A program made the translations under genes and the position numbers. This document shows positions 42,778-51,869 of a stretch of DNA of 64,000 bases, one piece after another. How positions within the stretch are numbered: position 1 is the first letter of the stretch; every line of letters begins with the position of its first letter. Where the stretch lies: the NCBI RefSeq assembly GCF_900116615.1, contig NZ_FPBF01000001.1, positions 1,029,648 to 1,093,647 of the forward strand. Direction: 5' to 3'. This stretch comes from Algoriphagus locisalis (GTDB taxonomy: Bacteria; Bacteroidota; Bacteroidia; Cytophagales; Cyclobacteriaceae). The notes under the pieces were generated by a model. It made no database searches. It saw nothing but the letters and a program-made list of their open reading frames with translations, and was not told the origin of the DNA.

Positions 42778-43992
42778 ATGAAAGAAAGACCAAGAGTAGT
42801 AATCGGCCTCTCCGGAGGGGTCGATAGTTCCGTCGCCGCTCACTTACTCATCGAGCAAGGCTACGAAGTCATCGGGATGTTTATGAAAAACTGGCACGAT
42901 GAATCTGTCACCATTTCTAACGAATGCCCTTGGATTGAAGATTCCACCGATGCCATGCTGGTGGCAGAGAAACTTGGGATTCCTTTTCAGGCTATAGATC
43001 TCAGTGAAGAATACCGAGTAAGAATTGTAAACTACATGTTTTCGGAGTATGAAGCCGGCAGAACGCCCAATCCGGATATTCTTTGCAACCGGGAAATAAA
43101 ATTTGATATTTTTCTGAAAGCTGCAGAAAAGCTAAAAGCAGATTTTGTGGCAACAGGTCACTACTGCCAAAAAGGTGAAATCATGGGAGCTGATGGCAAA
43201 ACAGCCTATCAGTTGCTGGCGGGAGCTGACCCAAACAAGGATCAGAGTTACTTCTTATGCCAATTGAACCAAAGTCAGTTAGCAAAAGCCCTGTTCCCAA
43301 TCGGTCATTTGCAGAAACCTGAAGTACGGGCCAAAGCAAAGGAAATGGACTTGATCACAGCCGACAAAAAAGACAGTCAGGGACTTTGCTTTATCGGAAA
43401 AGTAAGACTTCCAGACTTCCTACAGCAGCAGCTAAAGCCGAAAAAAGGTAAAATCATCCAAATTCCTGAAGAGCTTCCAATCTACCAAAAACAACAGATT
43501 CCTGCTGGAATTGCTCCGGAAGATTACGATCAGGAGACCTTGGATGCTATTTCTCTTCCTATTCACTATACCGCTGATCAAGGAAAAGTACTTGGCGAAC
43601 ATAACGGTGCACACTATTTCACTGTAGGCCAAAGAAAAGGGCTTCATGTAGGAGGAACTGGTAAACCGCTATTTGTGATCTCTACTGATACACAGGAAAA
43701 TGTGATTTACACAGGTTTGGGAGAAACCCACCCTGGGTTACTTCGTGATGGTTTGTTTGTCAAATCAGAAGATATCCACTGGATCCGGGAAGACTTAACG
43801 CTAAATGTGGGAGAGACCAGAAAATACGATGCTCGCATCAGATACCGCCAACCACTCAGCGGAGCGACTTTGATTCAAAAAGAAAACGGACTATACGTCA
43901 TCTTCGATCAACCTCAAAAAGGCGTGGCTTCAGGGCAATTCGTCGCTTGGTACGAAGGTGAGGAATGTATAGGTTCTGGTACGATATTTTAG
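42778..43992 (+). CDS. mnmA: tRNA-specific 2-thiouridylase MnmA
   Basis: The 404-residue protein has the PP-loop ATP site [15 protein letters not shown] (residues 9-23), catalytic Cys in [13 protein letters not shown] (about 102) and the second Cys in [12 protein letters not shown]. It places sulfur on U34 of tRNA-Lys/Glu/Gln. The family length is about 360-400. It is followed, after about 70 bp, by the convergent IS110 transposase gene. Confidence 0.95.
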   Translation: MKERPRVVIGLSGGVDSSVAAHLLIEQGYEVIGMFMKNWHDESVTISNECPWIEDSTDAMLVAEKLGIPFQAIDLSEEYRVRIVNYMFSEYEAGRTPNPDILCNREIKFDIFLKAAEKLKADFVATGHYCQKGEIMGADGKTAYQLLAGADPNKDQSYFLCQLNQSQLAKALFPIGHLQKPEVRAKAKEMDLITADKKDSQGLCFIGKVRLPDFLQQQLKPKKGKIIQIPEELPIYQKQQIPAGIAPEDYDQETLDAISLPIHYTADQGKVLGEHNGAHYFTVGQRKGLHVGGTGKPLFVISTDTQENVIYTGLGETHPGLLRDGLFVKSEDIHWIREDLTLNVGETRKYDARIRYRQPLSGATLIQKENGLYVIFDQPQKGVASGQFVAWYEGEECIGSGTIF

Positions 43993-44065
43993 GGTTTACG
44001 TTTTATTCGGCAATTAGCGCAAGGTACTATCTTTCGAAACAAGAGTTTTGTGAAAATTTTTACCT

Positions 44066-45211
44066 TTACGATACCGGAGAGGAAGCATACAGTGATCGTT
44101 CACTTGGATGTTTACCTTGTGTAGTGCCGACTTGATCGGCACTACTTTTTTCAGCTTTTGCAAAGCTGACCGGAGAGGGAAGCTCCAGCTCCTGTTCTTT
44201 GGATATTTGGGGTTTATAATCATCTTCAAAAGGGGTGTTGTTTTTCCATAATGCGTAGATGGTGGTTAGAATTTTCTTTTGGACAGCTACATAACTTTTC
44301 ATTTTCAGGCCATGCTTTTCGAAGGTACGATCGAATAGGTTGCAGAAAGGTTTTACTTGGTAGGTGACAGCCTGGAATGCGGGCATGAACATCGCCCGCC
44401 TGATTCTTGAATTGCCTTTTTTTGAGATTTTGGTTTTTCCGTTGTGCTTTCCTGACTGGTTTTCGATCACGTCATATCCAGAATAGCTGACCAGCTGCTT
44501 ACTATTTTCAAACAGTTCAAAGCCGTTGGTTTCGGCCAGCAGGATAGCAGTTGTCAATACACCTACTCCTTTGATCATACAGATGTTGCAGACCTTTTCC
44601 CAGACTTCTTTTTCAGTTTGGAGCAGATTCTTGATAGCTATCTCTAGTTGTTCGAGCTGCTTGTCAATCAGTTTGATCATGCTTTCCAACTGTTTTTCAA
44701 CGGCCTTTGAGGAATACATGCCGCTTTTTAGGGCATGGAGTTGGTTTTTCACAACAGTCTTTTGTTCCTGCAGGCTTTGGTGATGTCTGGTCAGAGATCG
44801 GAGTTCATAGAAAAACCTGCCAAAGGGCGACCAGACACGCAGACATTGTTCTGCTCCCATCCGGGCAAGGCCTTTTGCGTCTATGCTGTCATTTTTTGAC
44901 TTGTTTCCCAATGACCGCAGGTAATTCTTCGCTTTAGTAGGTAGGATCACTGAAACAGAATAACCTTTCTCAAACAGGCACAGAGCACAGGATTCATGGT
45001 AATTCCCCGTAGCTTCCATACAAATCACCACAGGGATGTTTTCAACCTTCCTGTGTTTTCTTATCCAGCCATCCATGGATTTGAAGCCGGACGTGGTATT
45101 GGGAAAAGTCTGGGTTGACTTCACTGTTACTTTTTGACCGCTATCTATAGAAGATAGGCAGCCGTAGATGGATTTACTGGAAATGTCCAGTCCGACAGAA
45201 TACTTTATCAT
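44066..45211 (-). CDS. IS110-family transposase
   Basis: The 381-residue recombinase has the N-terminal DEDD (RuvC-like) domain with SVGLDISSKSIYGCLS, VICMEATGNYH and KNDSIDAKGLARMG. The C-terminal Transposase_20 domain carries MIKGVGVLTTAILLAETNGF, a Ser-rich segment VSYSGYDVIENQSG and KTKISKKGNSRIRRAMF. IS110 enzymes move by a bridge-RNA-guided recombination. It lies downstream and convergent to mnmA; the noncoding end upstream of its start (45212-45420) carries a large stem-loop. Confidence 0.95.
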   Translation of the reverse strand: MIKYSVGLDISSKSIYGCLSSIDSGQKVTVKSTQTFPNTTSGFKSMDGWIRKHRKVENIPVVICMEATGNYHESCALCLFEKGYSVSVILPTKAKNYLRSLGNKSKNDSIDAKGLARMGAEQCLRVWSPFGRFFYELRSLTRHHQSLQEQKTVVKNQLHALKSGMYSSKAVEKQLESMIKLIDKQLEQLEIAIKNLLQTEKEVWEKVCNICMIKGVGVLTTAILLAETNGFELFENSKQLVSYSGYDVIENQSGKHNGKTKISKKGNSRIRRAMFMPAFQAVTYQVKPFCNLFDRTFEKHGLKMKSYVAVQKKILTTIYALWKNNTPFEDDYKPQISKEQELELPSPVSFAKAEKSSADQVGTTQGKHPSERSLYASSPVS

Positions 45212-45224
45212 GTGATTTGATGGT

Positions 45225-45415
45225 TTAAAAAAACAGTATCCCCTCTAATTCTTTACTCATAGTATGGAACATTGAAAGATATATAGCCTCCATGTTTAGG
45301 TACTATTCAGATTTGCAGAGGAAAGAATAAAGATGTGATTCCTTGCGCACAGTATCGACATTGCCGTACTTAGTCTCGAAGTCTGGCTACACCTTTATTC
45401 TGTTTTTTTGATTCA
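45225..45415 (-). ncRNA. Candidate bridge RNA of the IS110 element
   Basis: Upstream of the transposase ATG on the minus strand, AGAATAAAGGTGT (45401-45389) pairs with ACATCTTTATTCT (45336-45324), a 13-bp stem with one G-U pair, closing a 52-nt internal region. A further structured or guide-bearing stretch lies between this stem and the transposase. The position (noncoding end upstream of the recombinase) matches where IS110-group elements encode bridge RNAs. No expression evidence is available and the ends are estimates. Confidence 0.4.
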
Positions 45416-45450
45416 ATTTAAAGATATGAGTCTCTGACTTGTGCTATGCT

Positions 45451-45543
45451 GCAGTCTTCAGACTGCTTGTAACTTACCATAAATGGGCGGCCTGGCAGTC
45501 TGAAGACTACATTATTGACGGTCCAAGTCTGAAGACTTGAACC
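45451..45543. repeat. Dispersed AGTCTTCAGACT repeat, copy 2
   Basis: It begins with GCAGTCTTCAGACTGC, has GGCAGTCTGAAGACT in the middle (from about 45494), and ends GTCCAAGTCTGAAGACTTGA. It is the best-preserved copy, next to the IS110 element. The following 45544-45800 stretch is AT-rich and shows no gene. Confidence 0.85.
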
Positions 45544-45802
45544 GAAAAGGATATTTGAGAACATGGGTTCAATTCCCTAGCCTCTTTTTATTTATTGAGC
45601 TGGGGTGTTTCTTTCAATGAAAATAAACCTAAGGGAATGAAAATATAGTCTTTAGGTAATTCTTACACTTTATGCTTTATTAAAAGCAATTTTTTAGTTA
45701 TCATTAATATGAAATAATAATTTCTCTCTTTTTTAGTATTCTCATTCCATTGATAAGTATTAGTGAACTTAATTTTTGAGATAATTGAAAAACCTCGAGT
45801 CT

Positions 45803-47065
45803 ATGAAATTCAAACCAAAATTTTTATCCCTCCTATTCCTCTTTTATATCTTATTCACATCATGTGATAAAATAGCAAATTCAACTAGAAGCAATAAATT
45901 CAGTGACATAGATGTGAACAAGGTATTGTCTCAGAATCTCACAGATTTGGACTCTTTAGGCCAAGCAGTTTCCTTCCAAATGGAAATTAAGGTGCCTGAG
46001 AATAATGAGAATGAAATTTTGATGTCAGATGTAATAGACAGCGTCTGGTATGTGAAGCTTGGAGATATTCCAAATGACCTTTTGACAGATTGGGCTCGTG
46101 GCTTGAAATTCCATAAAGACAGGATTTTTCTCATGGATGGGCAAAAAAACGAAGTTTTTGTTTTTGGTATAAAGGGAGAACATTTGTACTCCTTGAATGC
46201 AAAAGGTGAAGGACCAGGCGAATTTACTAGAGCAAGCAGCATAGCGATTGACCCTTTTAGAGATCAGCTGGTAGTACATGATGATCGTCTGTCAAAGCTG
46301 CTTTACTACACTTTGCAAGGAGAATTTATTAGGGAACATCGAGTAGCTTATCGTTTTAATGATTTCGAATATGTAAATGATAGCATAATAGCCGTCGATC
46401 TAAACAAGACATATAATGACCACATTTTAGAAATTAGTAACAACCAATTGGTGCTGGTAGACACCACTTGGAAGGTTTTGGCAAAAGGAGGAGCCTATAA
46501 TGCAGCACAGGAGCAAAAGTTGTTTTTTACCGGAGATGTATTCAGTAGAAAAGGGAAGGAACTGTTCTACCTGCGCCCTTTCACCTATGACATTTATAGA
46601 ATTGATCAAGACAACTTAACTCCCTATTGCAGAATAGACTTTGGAAACAGAACCTTACCTGAAGAAACGAACTTTAATTTTTCAGAGGCACGAGATTTTT
46701 GGGAAGAGTACCCTGATTACTCCTATATGGTAGGAAATGCTCATTTTTTAGACGATATAACCTACTTTGAACATTTATATGAAGGTAGTAAAACATCACA
46801 CCTTTTCAGATCTAACAACACTGGAAAGCTATTTCATGGAAGAGTTAATAATGACATATATTCGCTAGGCTTTTTTCAAATTTCCACAATTATTCCTGAG
46901 AAAAATGTTTTAGTTAGCTATCTATCTTCTGAAGAAATTTATGCTAAGAAAAAAGTTATTCTAGAATCGAACACAGCTAGTGAAACTTTGAGGGAAATGG
47001 TTTCTAGTACTGAAAGTACTGATAACCCTGTTTTGATTTTTTACAGATTAAAGACTGACTATTAA
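45803..47065 (+). CDS. 6-bladed beta-propeller lipoprotein
   Basis: The ATG at 45803 gives 420 residues with a lipoprotein signal (FLSLLFLFYILFTSC); an upstream TTG at 45785 is less likely. The body contains IFLMDGQKNEVFVFGIKGEH and AKGEGPGEFTRASSIAID, the GxGPGE family motif, and ends NPVLIFYRLK, like the tails of the other two propeller genes here. It probably sits in the envelope; its ligand is unknown. It stands alone between repeat copies 2 and 3. Confidence 0.85.
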   Translation: MKFKPKFLSLLFLFYILFTSCDKIANSTRSNKFSDIDVNKVLSQNLTDLDSLGQAVSFQMEIKVPENNENEILMSDVIDSVWYVKLGDIPNDLLTDWARGLKFHKDRIFLMDGQKNEVFVFGIKGEHLYSLNAKGEGPGEFTRASSIAIDPFRDQLVVHDDRLSKLLYYTLQGEFIREHRVAYRFNDFEYVNDSIIAVDLNKTYNDHILEISNNQLVLVDTTWKVLAKGGAYNAAQEQKLFFTGDVFSRKGKELFYLRPFTYDIYRIDQDNLTPYCRIDFGNRTLPEETNFNFSEARDFWEEYPDYSYMVGNAHFLDDITYFEHLYEGSKTSHLFRSNNTGKLFHGRVNNDIYSLGFFQISTIIPEKNVLVSYLSSEEIYAKKKVILESNTASETLREMVSSTESTDNPVLIFYRLKTDY

Positions 47066-47106
47066 TCTAACCTGTAAAAGGTTTCCACACTTTCGTACAA
47101 TTGTAT

Positions 47107-47189
47107 TGCAATCTTTGGACAAGTTTTATTATAATGAATCATTAGAAAGCGCAATCCTGAGACTGCATTTTTGAAGGTCCAAGACTGAC
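47107..47189. repeat. Dispersed AGTCT repeat, copy 3 (degenerate)
   Basis: GCAATCTTTGGAC, then GCAATCCTGAGACTGCA and GGTCCAAGACTGA follow in the same order as in copies 1 and 2 but with many changes. It fills the gap between the propeller gene and the pseudouridine synthase gene. Confidence 0.6.
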
Positions 47190-47227
47190 CACTAGTTCAA
47201 TTTCAAATAACAATTTCAAATTCTTCC

Positions 47228-47935
47228 GTGTTAGAAATCCTTTTCGAAGACGAATACCTTATCGCTATCAATAAACCTTCGGGTTTGCTTGTTCATAGAA
47301 CCTCCATTGCTGCTGAGGAGACAGTATTTGCTTTACAGATGCTACGGGATCAGATTGGTCAGCATGTGTCCCCGGCGCATCGTTTGGACAGGCCGACCAG
47401 TGGTGTTTTGCTGTTTTCCAAGAAGGAAGAAATCCTGCCCCTACTCAAAGAGCAATTTGCGAATAGATCGGTTCAGAAAACCTACTTAGCGATTGTACGC
47501 GGAATTCCAGCAATTAAATCAGGTTTGATTGATCATCCTTTGACCAGCGAACGCTCGAATAAACTGCAGGAAGCACAAACCCATTATAACGTTTTAGCTG
47601 AATCGGAAATCCCATTTGATACAACCGGAAGATATCCCACCAGTAGATATGCATTGTTAAAATTGAAACCTGAAACTGGCCGAACTCATCAGATCCGTCG
47701 CCATCTGGCCCATTTGAGGCACTATATCTTGGGAGACAAAAAGCACGGAGACAACAAGCAGAACCAATTTTTCCAGAAGCAATTTGGGATGGAAAATCTG
47801 CTGTTACATGCCAGAAAATTAGAATTCAGACATCCGGTATCAAATGAAACTATCATTCTTTTCGCTAAGCTTCCCTCCCATTTCCAAAAAACACTTGCAG
47901 ATTTGGGCTGGCCAGAACTTCAATTGGAATGTTGA
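47228..47935 (+). CDS. RluA-family pseudouridine synthase
   Basis: The 235-residue protein opens with the family phrase LFEDEYLIAINKPSGLLVHR and has the catalytic Asp in PAHRLDRPTSGVLLFSK and the later motif LKPETGRTHQIRRHLAHL. It isomerises specific uridines in rRNA or tRNA. No S4 domain is present, as in the TruC/RluE-like small members; a TruC-like tRNA role is plausible. The start is a GTG at 47228. Confidence 0.9.
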   Translation: MLEILFEDEYLIAINKPSGLLVHRTSIAAEETVFALQMLRDQIGQHVSPAHRLDRPTSGVLLFSKKEEILPLLKEQFANRSVQKTYLAIVRGIPAIKSGLIDHPLTSERSNKLQEAQTHYNVLAESEIPFDTTGRYPTSRYALLKLKPETGRTHQIRRHLAHLRHYILGDKKHGDNKQNQFFQKQFGMENLLLHARKLEFRHPVSNETIILFAKLPSHFQKTLADLGWPELQLEC

Positions 47936-48068
47936 GAGTCACCTTTTCCCAAAATTCAATTACTTTAGATTATACATTGTATAAACCCTACCAAAGGGGA
48001 CTTTACTTGGATGAATTTCTCGTTAGAACATCCCGTTTAGTTTCCAATAAAAATCAAATTACAATCAT

Positions 48069-49544
48069 ATGAAAAAATCACTTTTAGGCCTCAGCCTACT
48101 GCTTTCTTTTACGTTTGTGGCTGAAGCTCAAAAAAAGAAGATCGAAAAGAAATTCAATGAACGAGATGCAATTACCGACCTGACTTACCTCACTTCCGAT
48201 GAGTTGAAAGGAAGAGATCCAGCTAGTCCCGAAATGGCCTTAGCTTATGATTACATCGCTTTGCAACTGAAAGAAGCAGGTGCAAAACCTGTCCCAGGCG
48301 CTGATGGCTACTTTCAAAACATCCCTTTTCGGCTTTCATCTCCTCCTTCCACAGGCAAAATCACACTGGGTGATTCTACCTATAACCAAGGTGAAAACTT
48401 ACTGGTATTAGACGGGGAATCTCTTAGCGGATCGTACGAGTTGGTGGATGTGGGATTTGGTACTCCCGAAGATTTTGAAGGAAAAGATCTCACTGGTAAA
48501 ATCGCGGTAAGCAGTGTAGGTGCACCGGATAAGATGAGCCCGGCAGATTTATTTGCTTTAGGAAATGAGAAAACAGCCAATGCAAAAAAACAAGGTGCAG
48601 TAGCTTTGATCGAACGATTTAACATCCCTTCTATTCCTTGGCAGCTGATTGCAAATTACCTAAACAGAGCTCAAATGGGCATCGATAAAGGTGAATCCAG
48701 CAAATTGCCTTATATCTGGGTGAAGGATCTCTCTAATGATTTGCCGAAAGCAATCGCAACCAGAAGTGCAAAATCAGCAGTTTTGGAGATCGAAGGTAAA
48801 TCAAACACTCCTGTTGATGGAAAAAATGTGATTGCATGGATTGAGGGAACTGACAAAAATCTGAAAGATGAATATGTGATGCTTTCTGCCCACTACGATC
48901 ACGTAGGAATTGGTCGTCCAGATGCAGAAGGTGACTCAATTTACAATGGAGCGAGAGATAATGCTGTGGGAACCGTGGCCGTGATGAATGCCGCCAAATT
49001 CTTTGCTAAAAACCCACCAAAGAGATCTGTGCTATTGGCACTTTGGACTGCGGAGGAAAAGGGATTGTTGGGAAGTAGATACTTTGCCGAAAATCCATTG
49101 ATTCCATTGAACCAGATTATATACAACCTGAATATTGACGGAGCTGGGTATAATGACACTTCTATTATTACTGTAATCGGTTTGGGTAGAACTACCGCTG
49201 ATGATTTGGTGTCAGAAGCGGTGGCAGATTTTGGATTGAAAGCTATTGCAGATCCGGCACCTGAGCAGGGACTTTACGATAGGTCTGACAATGTTAACTT
49301 CGCCAAAGAAGGTATCCCTGCTCCTACTTTTAGCCTGGGATTCACGGCATTTGATGATGAGATCAACAAATACTATCACAAGGCAGGAGATGAAGTAGAT
49401 TCCCTTGATCTGGATTACGTGACGTTATATTGGAAGTCTTATATCCTAGCTGCGCAAAATATCGCCAACGCCGCAAATCAGCCAATGTGGGTTGCCGGTG
49501 ATAAGTACGAAGAGGCAGGAAAAAAGCTTTATGGAGATAAGTAA
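48069..49544 (+). CDS. M28-family metallopeptidase, exported
   Basis: The 491-residue protein has a signal peptide (LLGLSLLLSFTFVAEAQ), a PA-like insert (about 120-240), and an M28 zinc peptidase domain: LSAHYDHVG, YNGARDNAVGTVAV, WTAEEKGLLGSRYFAE and a later Asp/His region (DRSDNVNFAKEGIPA, KYYHKAGDE). It likely removes amino acids or dipeptides outside the cytoplasm. It stands alone and is followed by a bidirectional terminator. Confidence 0.93.
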   Translation: MKKSLLGLSLLLSFTFVAEAQKKKIEKKFNERDAITDLTYLTSDELKGRDPASPEMALAYDYIALQLKEAGAKPVPGADGYFQNIPFRLSSPPSTGKITLGDSTYNQGENLLVLDGESLSGSYELVDVGFGTPEDFEGKDLTGKIAVSSVGAPDKMSPADLFALGNEKTANAKKQGAVALIERFNIPSIPWQLIANYLNRAQMGIDKGESSKLPYIWVKDLSNDLPKAIATRSAKSAVLEIEGKSNTPVDGKNVIAWIEGTDKNLKDEYVMLSAHYDHVGIGRPDAEGDSIYNGARDNAVGTVAVMNAAKFFAKNPPKRSVLLALWTAEEKGLLGSRYFAENPLIPLNQIIYNLNIDGAGYNDTSIITVIGLGRTTADDLVSEAVADFGLKAIADPAPEQGLYDRSDNVNFAKEGIPAPTFSLGFTAFDDEINKYYHKAGDEVDSLDLDYVTLYWKSYILAAQNIANAANQPMWVAGDKYEEAGKKLYGDK

Positions 49545-49573
49545 GTCGTATCGCTTGTAAGCAATTCTTATCG

Positions 49574-49637
49574 TAAAAAACGAGAGGTAGAAAGAAAGAT
49601 GTAATTCATCTTACTTTCTACCTCTTTTGGTTTTTTA
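49574..49637. terminator. Bidirectional terminator between the M28 peptidase and the membrane protein
   Basis: A long hairpin pairs AGAGGTAGAAAG (from 49583) with CTTTCTACCTCT (to 49625), with A runs on the left and T runs on the right. It separates two convergent genes. Confidence 0.88.
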
Positions 49638-49648
49638 AACAGGTAAAG

Positions 49649-50116
49649 TTACTCGTAGTTTCTATTAAGATATTCATTTAGGGATTTCTTTAACAAAATC
49701 TGTTGTATAGCTAAATTAGTAATGAAGTAAACCCCAAATATCAAGACTCCAAAACCGAATGTTTGTAAAGTATCCATAATACCTAAGTATGGACTTCTAA
49801 AGATTATTGTAAATCCGAAAGAATATATAAGAATAGAAATAATAACTATTATAGAACATGACTTTAAAACTGAAATCCCTAACTGTTTGAACAACCTTTG
49901 GAGAGGTGTTATTGCAATAAATTGATATGGAAAGACTACAAGAAAAAATAACAAAATCAATCCTAAATCCGGAATTGCAAATTCAGCTGAATCATTCAAC
50001 ATATCGTAATATTCAGGATTATTCACTGAAGATATAAAAGAATCAAGTTTCAAAATTCCATATACCACAAGTGTTCCACTTATTGCAGAAAGAGTTGATA
50101 TCAATGATCTAATCAT
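49649..50116 (-). CDS. Small multi-pass membrane protein, unknown function
   Basis: From the ATG at 50116 the product is about 155 residues (a GTG at 50131 would add five). Four hydrophobic segments are visible (for example LISTLSAISGTLVVYGIL, DLGLILLFFLVVFPYQFIA, IIVIISILIYSFGFTIIF and GFGVLIFGVYFITNLAIQ). No recognised motif or family is seen. It lies about 70 bp after the nucleoside transporter on the same strand. Confidence 0.6.
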   Translation of the reverse strand: MIRSLISTLSAISGTLVVYGILKLDSFISSVNNPEYYDMLNDSAEFAIPDLGLILLFFLVVFPYQFIAITPLQRLFKQLGISVLKSCSIIVIISILIYSFGFTIIFRSPYLGIMDTLQTFGFGVLIFGVYFITNLAIQQILLKKSLNEYLNRNYE

Positions 50117-50188
50117 TATCACATGGAACACAGTATTCTTGATTCTAAAATCCTATATCTAACGTCTAGCTACTTGATACTTAAAAAA

Positions 50189-51475
50189 TCACCCAAATAA
50201 CATCCCAGCAATCGTAGCTGTCATCAAACAGGCAAGTGATGCTGCGAGCAGTGATTTGAGACCTAAGCGGCTAATATTTGCTTGCTGGTTTGGAGCGATA
50301 ATGGCTATTCCTCCCAGCTGAATCGCAATCGAACTGAAGTTGGAAAAACCACAAAGTGCGTAGGTTGCGATCACAATTGACTTGGGACTAAGACTTGCCA
50401 ATTCCTTCATTTCGGAAAGGCTGAGGTAAGCCACGAATTCATTGATTACAGTCTTCTGTCCCAGCAAACTTCCTACCTGAAGGGTATCCACCCAATCCAC
50501 GCCGATCACCCAGGCAAAGACCCGGAAAACCTGCCCAAAAAGATATTCCAAAGAAAAACCTTGAAACTGTCCATTGGTAGTTCTTACTACAAATTCATTC
50601 AAGCCAGTCACATCACCCAAGATTCCCATCAACAAATAATTGACGGCTGCTATCACTGCGATAAACGCCAATAGCATTGCTCCAACATTCAATGCGAGCT
50701 TTAAACCCTCTGAAGCTCCGATAGACATCGCATCGATAAGGTTCACTCCCATCGCTTCTTCGTTTACTTCCAGTTTATCCTGAACCAATTCCTTTTCAAC
50801 TTCAGGAATAAACATTTTAGACATCACAATTGCGGCTGGAGCATTCATGATACTAGCTCCAAGAAGATAGGCTGCAAACCGACTTTGCTCCTCCAAACTG
50901 TCACCACCTAGAAAAGCCACGTAACCAGCCAAAACACCACCAGCTATTGTCGCCATTCCTCCAGTCATCAAACACATCAATTCAGATTTACTCATTTGAG
51001 GGATAAAAGGGCGTACCAAAAGAGGGGCTTCCGTTTGACCTAAGAAGATATTTCCAGCTGCTGACAAACTCTCAGGCCCCGAAAGTCTCATTGTTCTTGC
51101 CATTACCCAGGCAATGCCGAAAACCACTTTCTGAAGTATTCCTAAATAATATAACCCAGCTGAAACTGTGGAAAAGAAGATGATCGTGGGAAGAACCTGA
51201 AATGCGAAAATGAAACCATAGCTGTCGCCAGCCAAATCCCCAAAAATAAATGCTGCTCCATCCCGGCTAAAGCTTAGGAATTTCACAAAGCCACGACTGA
51301 CCATGGCAAAGCCACTTTCTACGATAGGAACTTGAGTGATAAGAAAACCGAACACCAGCTGTAATAATATTCCGATTCCAACTAATCTCCAGTCGATTCT
51401 TTTCTTGTTGCTAGAAAAAACAAAAGCCACCAAAACGATGACGGCCAGACCAAAGACTCCTCTTATGTAATCCAT
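50189..51475 (-). CDS. NupC-type concentrative nucleoside transporter
   Basis: The 428-residue membrane protein has the CNT-family pattern: N-terminal segments, a gate domain (SAAGNIFLGQTEAPLLVRPF), the region GGMATIAGGVLAGYVAFLGG and the C-terminal helices with YALCGFSNFSSIAIQLGGIA. CNT proteins import nucleosides with Na+ or H+. It lies downstream of the bifunctional-nuclease gene, separated by a repeat-filled 394-bp gap. Confidence 0.92.
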   Translation of the reverse strand: MDYIRGVFGLAVIVLVAFVFSSNKKRIDWRLVGIGILLQLVFGFLITQVPIVESGFAMVSRGFVKFLSFSRDGAAFIFGDLAGDSYGFIFAFQVLPTIIFFSTVSAGLYYLGILQKVVFGIAWVMARTMRLSGPESLSAAGNIFLGQTEAPLLVRPFIPQMSKSELMCLMTGGMATIAGGVLAGYVAFLGGDSLEEQSRFAAYLLGASIMNAPAAIVMSKMFIPEVEKELVQDKLEVNEEAMGVNLIDAMSIGASEGLKLALNVGAMLLAFIAVIAAVNYLLMGILGDVTGLNEFVVRTTNGQFQGFSLEYLFGQVFRVFAWVIGVDWVDTLQVGSLLGQKTVINEFVAYLSLSEMKELASLSPKSIVIATYALCGFSNFSSIAIQLGGIAIIAPNQQANISRLGLKSLLAASLACLMTATIAGMLFG

Positions 51476-51636
51476 TCAGTAATTATTGCAGATAAGGCCT
51501 AAAAATAAGGAACGTAGGTTCATAAAACAATCATGGCTTAAGCGGTTAAGCTATAAATTGAGAATTCAGGGTAATTAGTGAGCAGTGATCAGTCGCAGTA
51601 AGCAGATTTCTGTTCAAGTTCTCAGATCTTTGGCGA

Positions 51637-51776
51637 AAGTCTTCAGACTTGTGACTCCTGAATTGCAGTCTTCAGACTGCAATTAGAGTTTTGCTTAAAA
51701 ATAACATTCTGAAGACTGAATCATCTAAAGTCCAAGTCATGAGAACTAAGAAGTCCAAGTCAGAAGACTTGAACCA
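51637..51776. repeat. Dispersed AGTCT repeat, copy 4 (expanded)
   Basis: AAGTCTTCAGACTT, GCAGTCTTCAGACTGC and several further AGTCT/AGACT pairs occur, ending GTCCAAGTCAGAAGACTTGAACC-like. This copy is longer and rearranged, apparently with extra partial units. An open frame at 51691-51873 crosses it and is not a gene. Confidence 0.8.
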
Positions 51777-51833
51777 AATTGGGAAGCAGAACAACTGCGC
51801 TCTTTGTACTTTCTTTGCGGTTAATAAAATCAT

Positions 51834-51862
51834 AAAAAAAGCCCGAGCTAACCCGGGCTTTA
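51834..51862 (-). terminator. Intrinsic terminator after the bifunctional-nuclease gene
   Basis: AAGCCCG (51839-51845) pairs with CGGGCTT (51854-51860), followed on the minus strand by a TTTTTTT run. It ends the etfB-etfA-nuclease transcript. Confidence 0.85.
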
Positions 51863-51869
51863 AAATATA

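Larger units (their letters stand above)
44020..45420 (-). mobile_element. IS110-family insertion element (approximate limits)
   Basis: The transposase gene plus about 200 bp of noncoding DNA upstream of it form the element. IS110 elements usually have no long terminal inverted repeats, so the ends cannot be fixed by eye; the limits here are estimates. The left boundary falls between the mnmA stop and the transposase stop, the right boundary near 45405-45425, where the noncoding stem ends. A copy of the AGTCT repeat starts right after (45451). Confidence 0.6.

Noticed and set aside
44014..44229. 71-residue minus-strand frame at the IS110 3' end
   Set aside because: It overlaps the transposase C-terminus in another frame and has no homology.
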